From Adiantum capillus-veneris (Eukaryota > Streptophyta > Polypodiopsida > Polypodiales > Pteridaceae), in NCBI GenBank assembly GCA_014529385.2, contig CM043968.1, forward strand, positions 26,983,013 to 27,047,012: DNA of 64,000 nucleotides. The letters are read 5' to 3'. How positions within the stretch are numbered: position 1 is the stretch's first letter; every line of letters begins with the position of its first letter. The position numbers and the translations under genes were made by a program. Below are positions 37,138 through 46,520 of this stretch, one piece after another. The notes below the pieces were generated by a model. The model saw only the letters and a list, made by a program, of their open reading frames with translations. It was not told the origin of the DNA and ran no database searches.

Positions 37138-39830
37138 ATGTCATTATCATCTTTACACAGAGCTTAGACGAGGAGTCAAAACGATGTGTATCATATGCAT
37201 ATCGAACTGTTCAGAGAATACGAGCCCCTCCACAAGAAGAATAAGCGAGGCATCCTTTCCCAAGCTTCAAAAGAGAACTTCAGATTTCAAGGTAAAAAAG
37301 CGTTGATCTTTGGGTGGATGGCAGGATGTATCCTGTGCATCCTATCACCAACTCAACTCCACCGTTCAGAAACATAACGTCATTGTTGAACTACGTAGGA
37401 GACGGTTATTCTGGTTTATATGGCTACACCAAGCATTTGGCGGCCAGAAGTAATATTCTTAAGCTTGAGGGAGACCTTGTACACAAAGAAAACTTTTTCT
37501 TGAAGCAAAATGTGACAGAGTGCGCTCAACAACTGAAAGGCAAGGACTAAAGCATCACGCAGGATCTCAGAGAAAAAAATACTGTCTTGGGTCCTCGGTT
37601 AAGAGAACGACGCTTACGAGACATTGAACAGCTGAAGGTTGGTTCTGGGGGTTTGAAGAAGAGGGTTAAATCAATCAAGTAATATTATCATTCAAGCAGG
37701 TTTAATTCATCTTTACATTTGTAGTTTTATATCTTACTTTTCATATTTATGCTTAGATCGTTGCTACATCCTCAGTCAAATATTGACAGCAACACACCAA
37801 CTTCTTCGATTCCTTATGGTCTCATACTAAAATGCAAAGATGTCGCCGGACTTTTGGACGATAAGCGCTACTGCAAGATTGTTGCTAAGCAACTTGACAC
37901 TCTTTTAAAACAGAATCAACTCCAAACAAGTGATGTTTAGTCAATTCTGGATGAAGCCGGAATATCCAACAAAGGTTATTCTGCAATTTTTAGGTATGTC
38001 TAGTGTTTGAATCAATTGTTTTCACCTGTCAAATCAAATGTCTGCAATTTTTAGGTATATTGGATATGTGTAGCATTTGAAAACTTGAAAATAGTCCATT
38101 TACTTAATTTTCTGTTTACAGAACTATGCAGCAACAAAGTAAGAAGTTCAATCTCAAGCACACGTTGCTGCCAAATCCTTTCTCCATTCGAAAGACAAGA
38201 CTGGAGGTCAACCAGAAAGTGCTTCGGACATTGGGCACTCCTTTTCACATTGAAGCAATGTACAGATCGTCATGGAGTTTTGAAGTTTGTGCTTAAACTG
38301 GATGAGAGCGAGCTAGTGAAAGAGACAAAGGTTGAGGGTGTCACAATAACACTTATGAATAGAGCATTAGATGAAAGCATTGCTTCAGACTACCCTAGAA
38401 ACTTTAGTGTGCAATCCGAAAACAATATTTTCTTATTATCCACATTCAAGGTTTGATATCAACAAGTTTTTGCTTTAAAAAATGGTTAGACATGTTTCAT
38501 TTGATTGGTTTGGTTTTTCCATTTCAGGTGCCTGCAGAGAATTTCGATATTCTTAATTGGATTTTCCATCAAACAAGTATTCCTGAAGTCATAAGCAAAC
38601 AGAGAAATGGAAAGACACTCGATGTATTAGGCATGGGTTCATACACAATAGAGTGGCATATGGCCGGAGATCGCAAAACCCTAAAGTGTATGTACAACAT
38701 CTCAAAAGGAGCAACAAGTAAAAGCCCTTGTTTGTATTGCATGGGAGGAGTCATTGGTCTTGACAAAAGAAATTGGAGGAGAGCACCGGACAGGAACTTG
38801 TTGGACCTTAACTTCCGTCCAGTGTTGGATATTCCACTATCCAGAGTACATATTTGCACGATGCATGCACTCTGCAGAATCATTGAGAAACTTACGTTTC
38901 TGTACATTTGTTTTGCTTGGACCACTCGGCCAGCATCAGCAAAACAAAGGGCTATATTATCATTGGAAACAGTTTTCTCAGATATGGGCTTGCATGGAGG
39001 ACATGTGAAAATAGAGTAGGACGAGAAGAGGTCTAAGAATGGTTGAGATGTGACAAAGAAGTTGTCTATTGGCGGTGTGAAAGCCTGTCTCTTCTTGTCG
39101 ATGCCAACAAGTGGCAGACAATGTAAAAGCCAAAGTGCTCACGAAAGGTTGACATTGAGATACAATCGGTGGAGAAACCTGCACAATGTAGTGGTTGACC
39201 ACGTAGACAATGGTGCAGCAAGGACTCGCAAAGCGAACGTGTGGAAAATTTTGGATTCCATATTCAAGTTTTGTGAGCTCAATACTTGGAGAGATACTGA
39301 CTATACATTGTTTCAAGACGCTCTGGAGACCTTCCACAGGTCTTTCATAGCTGCATGGACAAATCAACACATAACTCATTACATGGTATATTACTTTATT
39401 TGATAAATTGTGATTATATATTTACATATAAACAATAGGCTGGTCTTTTTTGTAGCATATCATATGCAACCACATGCCTTGGTTTGCTAGGCAGTATGGT
39501 AGCTTGGCTATATGGTCTACACAAGGTATGGAGAAAACTCACTACCAAGCCCGTACTAGCTATTTCAGCCACACTCGTCATGGAGGTGGTGCAAACAAAG
39601 CCAACAGTTTGGAGGAACTACATCAATGGACTTATCGAAAAATTATGCATAGAACACACCGAAAGGAATGTGTCAAAGACAATTAGATTGGCCAAGCAAT
39701 GAGATTAGCAAGCAAACAACGGAAGAAGGAAATATGGGAGGCATCCTTTGCGGCATCGCGACATGCAGAGTGGCGACTTCAAAAAGAATGCATTGGAAAA
39801 ACTTGGACAACTCCGACCCAAGTTGTTTGA
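37138..39830 (+). pseudogene. Transposase-like gene of X-B
   Basis: This is a multi-exon gene, probably the element's transposase, by position and composition; I cannot name its family. Possible start ATG 37138 (MSLSSLHRA). Exon-like frames lie at 37314-37550 (helical, charged), 37749-37940, 38121-38456, 38528-39019, 39050-39385 and 39457-39830. Notable segments are SKSPCLYCMGG (Cys pair), LDIPLSRVHICTMHALCRII, HGGHVKIE, and a last exon with HMPWFARQYGSLAIWSTQGM, EKTHYQARTSYFSHTRHGGG and RKEIWEASFAASRHAEWR-like text. Scattered D, H and E residues could form a DDE site, but I cannot assign them. GT-AG introns are plausible between frames. There are a stop near the start, one near 39020, one at 39684, and a frameshift near 38255. 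It converges on ORF-D, with stops about 150 bp apart. Confidence 0.5.
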
Positions 39831-39978
39831 GACTTCCTAAAGATAGCCCATTGTAGCACAATATAATTTTTTGTGCCAAGAGAAGACAACCAGTCACAAA
39901 AGTGAGAAACATAATGTACTCATTGTTTTGATAGAAAATGTACTATTTTTGGCATCGACAATATACATTGGAGCTTCT

Positions 39979-41615
39979 CTATTCTTCATCTTCGTCAGGA
40001 AAAGTTACAAAATATTCTGGCCTTTTTGCCTGCTGTGTGTTATCGTCTTCTTCTTGCCTTGGTCTTTTGCAACCTAGTCCTGCAAGTTTGTTTGTCGACA
40101 GTACATTTGTCTCCACCTCCACAGCCACAAGAGACATTTCTTCAGTAGGCAGATGCGCAATTGGTTGTTTATTGTGAAACATAGCATGCTTGTCATACTC
40201 TAGTAATTGCACAGGGTCAGTGATTCCGCATGCCAAACCATATGCTGCTTGGGTCAAAAAATAGCGACTACGCAAACCATACATTCCTGGCCCTTGGCCA
40301 AACGTATACAATGCGGCCTTTTTTTCTAAAAGCATTATTTTATTTGCGTTCCACCTAATGACGGCCCCTCCTAAAGATCTTGAAAGTGTCTTCAACGTCA
40401 TCAAGGGTAGCTCCGCGTTGTCATTGGAGAAGGACGAATGGAAGACCAAACAACTCGGATACTTAAGATTCTTTAAGTATTGGCCGAGAGAGGAATTCTT
40501 CCCTAAATCTCCCATGCCTCATCCACGAGGGCGAGGAATGAAGGTATCATCATAGACCACCAACTGCAACAAATTAAAGTTATGAAATGAGATAAGTAGA
40601 AACCAAAAAGGTAAGGCAAATAAAAAAAGATTACCTTCTGGTTTTCATCTTTCTCAAGTAAGTCCTCATTCCATAGGTTGATGCCGCCCTGACCTCCAGT
40701 GGGCGCATTGGAGGTTGAGGCCAAAGATGATGAAGAAGAGCTTGCCTTACCCATTTCTTCAATCCCTAGCTTTTTTTGCACTTCCATGAACTCCTTTTCT
40801 GTTGGAAGCGTGCACTTATACCTAGCAACATCATTGTAAATCATCACAAGTGCACTTGCGGGGTCAATGAACTCATCGTCATTTACATGGGCATCTATAA
40901 CAGAATACTTGTCGTGCTCAGGGTCAATGACAGCATCATCCTCTTTGAGATTCTGTGCCACAATGGCAAGGCAATAGTCCTCTCAAAGGTCAAAAAGCTC
41001 CATAATGTCGTTAAGCATGACATACTGCAAATCACCAATAGGTATAAAAGGTAGAACACTAGTAGGCAAAGCACCCTCCTGAAGCTGGACTCCTTCTGAA
41101 ACCTACAAGGCAAGGCTTCCCTGAGACTTGGGCTCTTGACCCTCCCCAGTTTGATCCTCTAGCGAGGCCTCTGCAGCATCAACATGCTCATCCAAAATTA
41201 AATGCAAATATAAAATAAAACCTGCATAATATTCAGCCACTTGGCACTTGCGGTTATGAAGTGTACACTTGTAGTCTGTTATCCGCAAGTGCACTGGCAG
41301 CTTAAGGCAACTCCTAGAAAATATGTGTTTCTTGGAGGAGTCCGAATTGATATCCTTCATGTGAACAAAACGAACTCCTTGTATCTCGACAGTGCCACCG
41401 GACGTTTGCTGCTGGTAGGTCTGCTCAAAACCTGATAGGTAATGTTGCGCGGAGACAATCTACTCATGCAAAGAAAAATCTGGATTGAACATCGGCCTGA
41501 TCTCTGTCTCGCGCTGCTGAAGCCCAATGCGGTATAGAAAATGAGACAGTTTGTCTTGGGGGGCATCCTGAGAGCAAGGCACTTCCTCCTCTGCTTCAAC
41601 ATTGAAGGGGTCCAT
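39979..41615 (-). pseudogene. ORF-D of X-B (unknown nuclear-type protein)
   Basis: I do not recognise this protein. On the - strand, ATG at 41615 gives MDPFNVEAEEEVPCSQ and one frame of 327 codons to a donor at 40635. A 72-bp intron follows, with an acceptor before 40563, then 194 codons to 39979. The phase is kept across the intron. The frame has nonsense codons after LHE, LAL, FDL and PRG, but no frameshift. Visible parts are GGTVEIQGVRFVHMKDINSD, KLPVHLRITDYKCTLHNRKC, an acidic middle, Ser-rich linker, MYGLRSRYFLTQAAYGLACG and a C-terminal NLS-like pair KRPR/AKRP before an acidic end. It diverges from the fusion gene across the 41.7-42.4 kb repeat region and converges on the transposase-like gene. 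Confidence 0.6.
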
Positions 41616-41747
41616 AACGGAAATTCAAAAGCGAAGATAGATGAGAGAGCACAACATCCAAACAAAGGGCAAATGGGGGAGCAAGTCATATCTATAGGAC
41701 TCCCGAGGACATTGATGACATCGATTGACGTGCATCATGGGGCCGCC

Positions 41748-42370
41748 GTGCATCATGTAGTCGCCGTGATGATTATGCCACGTGTCAGCCGCCGTGGAAC
41801 GGTCGCGCCACAACGCGAAACTGGTGCCGTCACTCCAGAAAAGCACCGCTATCGCATTTTGGCACGACAGCTTGTTGTCGTGTCATAACGCGATACGGCC
41901 AATCCCCGTATCGTTTTGTGACACGATGCCTTTTTGTTGCGCCACCCGTGCATCATGCCGTCGCCGTGATGATTACGCCACGTGTCAGCCGCCGTGGAAC
42001 GGTCGCGCCACAACGCGAAACTGGTGCCGCCGCTCCACAAAAGCACTGCTATCACATTTTGGCACTACAGTACTCAGGAACGCCCCGTATCGTGTTGTGA
42101 CGCGACGCCTTTTCGTCGCGCCACAGCGTGATACTTGTGGTCAAACTAACCGGGACTTTACTTATCGTGTTTTGACGTGACAACATTTTGTCTCGCCACA
42201 ATGTGAACACTGCAATTTGGAACCATCAGGGTCCGCCTCCTCGCGTTGTGCCGCGACATACCGTTGTTGCTAGGGCAACCCGTTGGGGCGCTTCTTTCCT
42301 CGTCATGCCACATCGCAAATAGGCAGTGCCACTAATTTCGGCACCACCAATATCGCGTTGAGTCCCGATG
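41748..42370. promoter_or_regulatory. Divergent promoter/repeat region of X-B
   Basis: A unit starting catcatg at 41751 recurs at 41951, a period of 200 bp, with long identical stretches (for example ccacgtgtcagccgccgtgg and cggtcgcgccacaacgcgaa). A third, looser unit follows to about 42370. CGCGATACGG and CCGTATCG words in opposite orientations recur, recalling the AACGCGATA/TATCGCGTCGTG pairs of X-A. The region is clearly GC-richer than its surroundings and lies between two divergent genes. Confidence 0.7.
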
Positions 42371-42471
42371 TGCCACGTGGCGCGTAATCATTATGCTCGC
42401 ACGCTTTTCGTCAGACCTTGCAATGTCATGAATAATGCAGCCTCCTCTTCTCATTATACTTATTCCGCTAA

Positions 42472-42478
42472 TATAAAC
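42472..42478 (+). promoter_or_regulatory. TATA box of the fusion gene
   Basis: TATAAAC lies 130 bp upstream of the ATG, followed by a C-rich and T-rich leader. Confidence 0.45.
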
Positions 42479-42601
42479 ACCCCCCCCTCCCCCCCCGTTT
42501 TTTTTTCTCATCGTTTTTTTCAAAGTGTCTCTAGTCACTCTGTTTTTTTACCTACATCCAGATTTCCATATTTCCTTGCATTGTCCTTGTTCAGGCAGGT
42601 C

Positions 42602-44622
42602 ATGGCCCGCACAAAGCAAACAGCAAGAAAGGTTTATCCTGGCCAGTCTGGTTCGCAGGGCCATGCTAGCTCGTCTGCAGTGCAACCGTCAACATCGCAG
42701 GTGATTCCGGGCAAGACCATGCCGCAGTTACGGGCAACAATGCGAAGAAGAAGATACGAGCAGAATAGGAGCGTTCTACTTGAACTTCGTAAGCTCCAAA
42801 AGCACATTTCATTGGCAATACCTAAACTGCCATTCCAGAGAGTTGTTCGCGAGATTTGCGAGCAACACAACCTGAATTTTCGGTGGTCTCGAAGTGCAAT
42901 GGGGTGCTTGCACGAGGCCGTCGAGGATTTTTTTATAGAGCTTTTCCATGACAGCTACATTCTCTCGGCCCACGCCCATAGGGCAACATTGATGCCGCAA
43001 GACATCAACACACTTCGCCTTCTCAGGTTCAGGTATGACAAAACAATACCACCTGCCGGTATTTCAGACCGAAAGATGGACAATATTCTTAGAATACCAC
43101 CTATTGACAAGGTCAAAGTGCATGAAGTGTCTACACAAATGCATCGATACATCACCCGTCTCAACACAGAGTGGGAGACAACAGAAGACGATAGTGAAAG
43201 ATTGGAGCAGTTATGCCTTGAGATGATGGAGGAACAAATGGCAGATGCCATCAACGACGCCAACGCTGATGATTTGTCATTGTTGTTTCCCTATTTCCAT
43301 GTTGGCCTTCCTTTGTGGGGACACATTCTGTATTTTCCCTATCACCCCCACGAGATTGCAATTTTACAGAACCGGACGAGGGAACTCACAGACTCAATCA
43401 TCAATTGCTTGCTTTGGTGCGGGCTATTCTTTTTTTCACAATAAATTCTTTTAATATATTCAATTTTGTATGACACGAATTTATTTACAGTTTTGTAGTT
43501 TCAAATTTGCCTTGGAATATGCAAGATGATGTCGCCGTCCTTGACTCGAACCTCTCGGTCGTTTTGACGGCCGAGGATACATCTTTAGTGGAAGTAGTTG
43601 ACTGGTTCTAGTCAGTGAACATGGAGACATCAAATTTTTTTGTTATGGCTTATCATGAAGGGTACGCAATGTTTTCAATAGTGAAATTATTTTATCTTGA
43701 ACTCTAATTTGTTGTGATGACATATGTTTTGCTTATGTTTATTTGTAATAGTGCTCATTGGAGTCTTGTTCTCTTACACCTTGAACGAAACCGGTGCTAC
43801 CTTGCTAATTCATCCCATGGATTTCATGGTGAAGTACGTAGGTAAGAGGTTTTGTATTTTGTTCGACATCGCATAGAATTTTGTTAAAAGTTGCTTATGA
43901 AATTTAATTGTATTTTGCGCAGATCTGTTCGGAAGCTTGTGTCTGCTCTTGAAGCTTTAACGCAAGAGCAGATATATGAGAATCTTACGATTATTAGTTG
44001 CAAAGTCCCTAAGCAGGACGATGCCTACTCTTGTGGTTGGAGGGTCTTAATCAATGCAGAAATTTTGTTAGGGGTCATGCTTGATGGAAGTCGTAGAAGT
44101 GTAAGCATTTGACACTCGTTTACACATTTGTATCTTAATAAGTTAGTAACTATGTTAATAAACATGATGTTCTTAACGCAGGTAAGAAATTTGGTAGATT
44201 ATTCAAAGGCTGATGTTTCTTCGTTTAGAAACAGAATGATTGAAAACTTGATCAATTGCGCGACCATGCGTCCAGACGGAGCACGTGATGCTTTTATCCT
44301 GCCAGCACCAAGGCCCACGCCTAGGCCTCCGCCGACAAGATACCCCTTGTCTGCCATACCAACACAAGCACATATCAATATCTCCCCAGATGCCTCCCCA
44401 ACCCAAGCTCCCACCAGCTCTTGTCCTCAAGAAACAGCTCGAGAAACCTCAAACCCCCCACCCAGCACCTCTCTTGCTCATGAAGCAGCTCCAGAGCCCC
44501 CAAACCCCCCGTCCAGCACCTCTCCTACTCATGAAGCAGCTCCAGAGCCCCCAAACCCCCAAGCCACCACCTCTCCTCAACCTCAACCAACAGCCCCCAC
44601 ATCACCGCACGCACAAGATTAG
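42602..44622 (+). pseudogene. Histone H3-like / Ulp1-like protease fusion (element X-B)
   Basis: The start at 42602 gives MARTKQTARK, identical to the first ten codons of canonical histone H3. Residues about 57-145 form an H3 fold: ELRKLQKHISLAIPKLPFQR (61-80), VVREICEQHN, FRWSRSAMGCLHEAVEDFF and AHRATLMPQDI (125-135), with no extra loop-1 residues. Five exons fit GT-AG rules and one frame: 42602-43416, 43491-43661, 43752-43841, 43923-44100, 44182-44622 (564 codons). Exons 2-4 encode a C48/Ulp1-like cysteine protease: His331 in HWSLVLLHLE, Asn348 (ANSS) where Asp is usual, Gln390 and Cys396 in PKQDDAYSCGWRVL. The tail is Pro-rich with repeats EAAPEPPNP. The only disabling change in this model is TAG at 43609-43611 (codon 312). 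The ATG also lies in a longer open frame from 42368, but the H3 tail match fixes the start. Likely role, by inference: a nuclear protein binding chromatin and cutting SUMO-like conjugates. Confidence 0.85.
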
Positions 44623-44977
44623 AAAGAGATTATGAAATGTACTTTTGGCAAATTGATTACAAGCAGTGGATTGAAATTTGACTTTTGTTTTGATTATGGT
44701 TCAAAGTTTACAAAATGTACAGCTTTCCAAAAAAATGGGAGAGTGAGGATCCAGTGTGGAGAGCTGTCTTTGTCGAGTAATCTTTGAGAATAGTATTTGA
44801 ATCATTGTGTACAGTTAATTCACTATTTCAAGTATGTCATTGGTAATCTGTGCACAAAGAGTCATATTTTCTTGTCTGTGAGGTACCTGCAATGCAACGT
44901 ACGCGATAAGACATTGGGATATATGAGCACGATAGAAACATCAACGTATAAAAGTAATACATGTAGCTTAGTACCTT

Positions 44978-46158
44978 TCACATGTTACACTTGAAAACAA
45001 ATTTTGAAGGCAAATTGAGATTGGACTCATTTAACAGATTCTCTTGAACCTGTCTTAAAGTGACATTTGATCTGACCACAACAACTGTAAGCAAATAATT
45101 TGAAAACCATATCTCGATGGACATCAAGGGATTAAAAGCATTGTCACTTAAATCTTGATCCATAGCTACCAACTGACCATTCACTCGATGCCACCTCATG
45201 TAGTAGAAAGAAACTATAAAATTCTGTGATGCTATCATACACTTGCACACAACCGAGCGCTTGTCAACTTTGCACAAAATGCCTTCAGAATCACTGACAT
45301 CCCAATTATCATCCAAGAAGTCAAGGCAAGTTTGGGATTTGCAGATGAACATGGTTTCTGTTTTTCTAACCTCCTCATCGTGGAAGAAATCTATAAAGAC
45401 ATGTAATGGCATAAATAGACTGACTCATACTTGCCTGCTTGCAATGTTTGGTCAAAAAAACTTCAAAATTTTCTGATGAAGCTTGAGTTTAAAATACTCA
45501 GAGGTTTCTGAAGTTGGAATTGGCCACTTTGGGGAATCTTGTTGGGAACGAGGGAAAGGTTTCAAAGTGCCAAATCCATGGACAGAGCAAGGGCGTTGTA
45601 AAAGTAGTCGTAAAAGAAAACTCCCCTCTCTGCGAGAGCTCTTCTCGCACTAGTTTTGTACATAAGTTATCCCATCGAAGCATGAAAAGCATCAAAAATA
45701 CCAATTATGCACTCAACTGGTTGCCAGTCTTCTTTGTTAGAAGGATAAATATCTGCAAAAACAAAAGATAAGAGAATGGTCACAAGAAATAGTCAACAAA
45801 ATAACTTGAAGGATCTTTAAAGACTTTTTAGCAATATAGTAGTCACACAGTTTGGTCTATGAGCAGGAAACCCCAAAGGTGACTGTTGTAGTCGTAGTTC
45901 GGAGTGCATACATGCATGCTCAATGAGCACCTCTTTCACTGTCTTTCCCGTTTGAGACAAGCAAAAATCTTTCACATGTCCTTTGTAGGTGTTGATGAAT
46001 TCATTTAACATCCGTTTTCTTCTTCTTGTTTGATTTAGAACCCAACTACCAATGGTGACTGTGGTAGACATCCAGCGACCATGGTCTAAGTCAAAGTTGT
46101 TGAATAGTTCCACAGATTTAACAGAGGCGGATGGTCGTCGTGGTCGTCTTCCTTCCAT
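44978..46158 (-). pseudogene. ORF-C of X-B (unknown function)
   Basis: The - strand ATG at 46158 gives MEGRRPRRPSASVKSVELFN and FDLDHGRWMSTTVTIGSWVL, then a basic/helical part to about 45820. A second part (45412-44978) has CLDFLDDNWDVSDSEG, CKVDKRSVVCKCM, FYYMRWHRVNGQLVAMDQD and LPSKFVFKCNM at the end. It resembles ORF-C of X-A in both halves, with YYxRW and LPxKxFVF-type words shared. Frames between 45420 and 45815 are unclear, so the intron structure is not fixed. It faces the fusion gene, with stops about 355 bp apart. The role is unknown. Confidence 0.55.
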
Positions 46159-46487
46159 CTCTGCTTCTATTAGATGCGAAGTGACACTACACAAAAACGA
46201 TAGAAGAAAAGAGGCTCACTAGTTTACACAAGAAGTAGTAGCTTGAAAAGTGTTCATCAAAAGGTGTGCCTCATTGAATGTAAGTTATGGCACATTCGGC
46301 GTTCGTCGCCCATGGCAGGGGAATAATTTTCACAAATTGCATCGTATCTTCTTATTCAGATCTTTTTAACAAAAAAACTCTTTTTTGAAAACACAAAAAT
46401 TTGAGATAAAAATCAAATAAATTGGAGCTACCGTTGTGGTGACTTAAACTCTATTGGTCGAACAACATTCTCTCTCTAACGCCAAAA

Positions 46488-46520
46488 AGTCCTTTTTTGA
46501 GTCCAAACTTTTTCTAATGG
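46488..46520 (-). repeat. Right terminal inverted repeat of X-B
   Basis: The - strand reads CCATTAGAAAAAGTTTGGAC and on, the imperfect inverse of the left end. Confidence 0.75.

Larger units (their letters stand above)
36738..46520 (+). mobile_element. Element X-B: four-gene DNA element with a histone H3-protease gene
   Basis: This 9.78-kb insertion splits the copia-1 integrase. Its ends are imperfect inverted repeats: CCATTAGGAACAATTTGGAC at 36738 and, on the other strand from 46520, CCATTAGAAAAAGTTTGGAC, with similarity running about 33 bp. It carries four genes in two convergent pairs: transposase-like (+, 37.1-39.8 kb) facing ORF-D (-, 41.6-40.0 kb), and the H3-protease fusion (+, 42.6-44.6 kb) facing ORF-C (-, 46.2-45.0 kb). 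A GC-richer repeat promoter lies between ORF-D and the fusion. The exact target duplication is not resolved; flanks ...GAGCGAG and CGAAGC share only short words. I cannot assign it to a named superfamily. Confidence 0.8.

Noticed and set aside
42368-42601. Open frame upstream of the MARTKQTARK start
   Set aside because: It has no similarity to anything in X-A, runs through promoter repeats and a TATA box, and the exact H3 tail match makes 42602 the start.
46180-46195. acactacacaaaaacg as a CACTA-like end
   Set aside because: No GCGTCGCTATA repeats or partner end; it lies in the leader of ORF-C.
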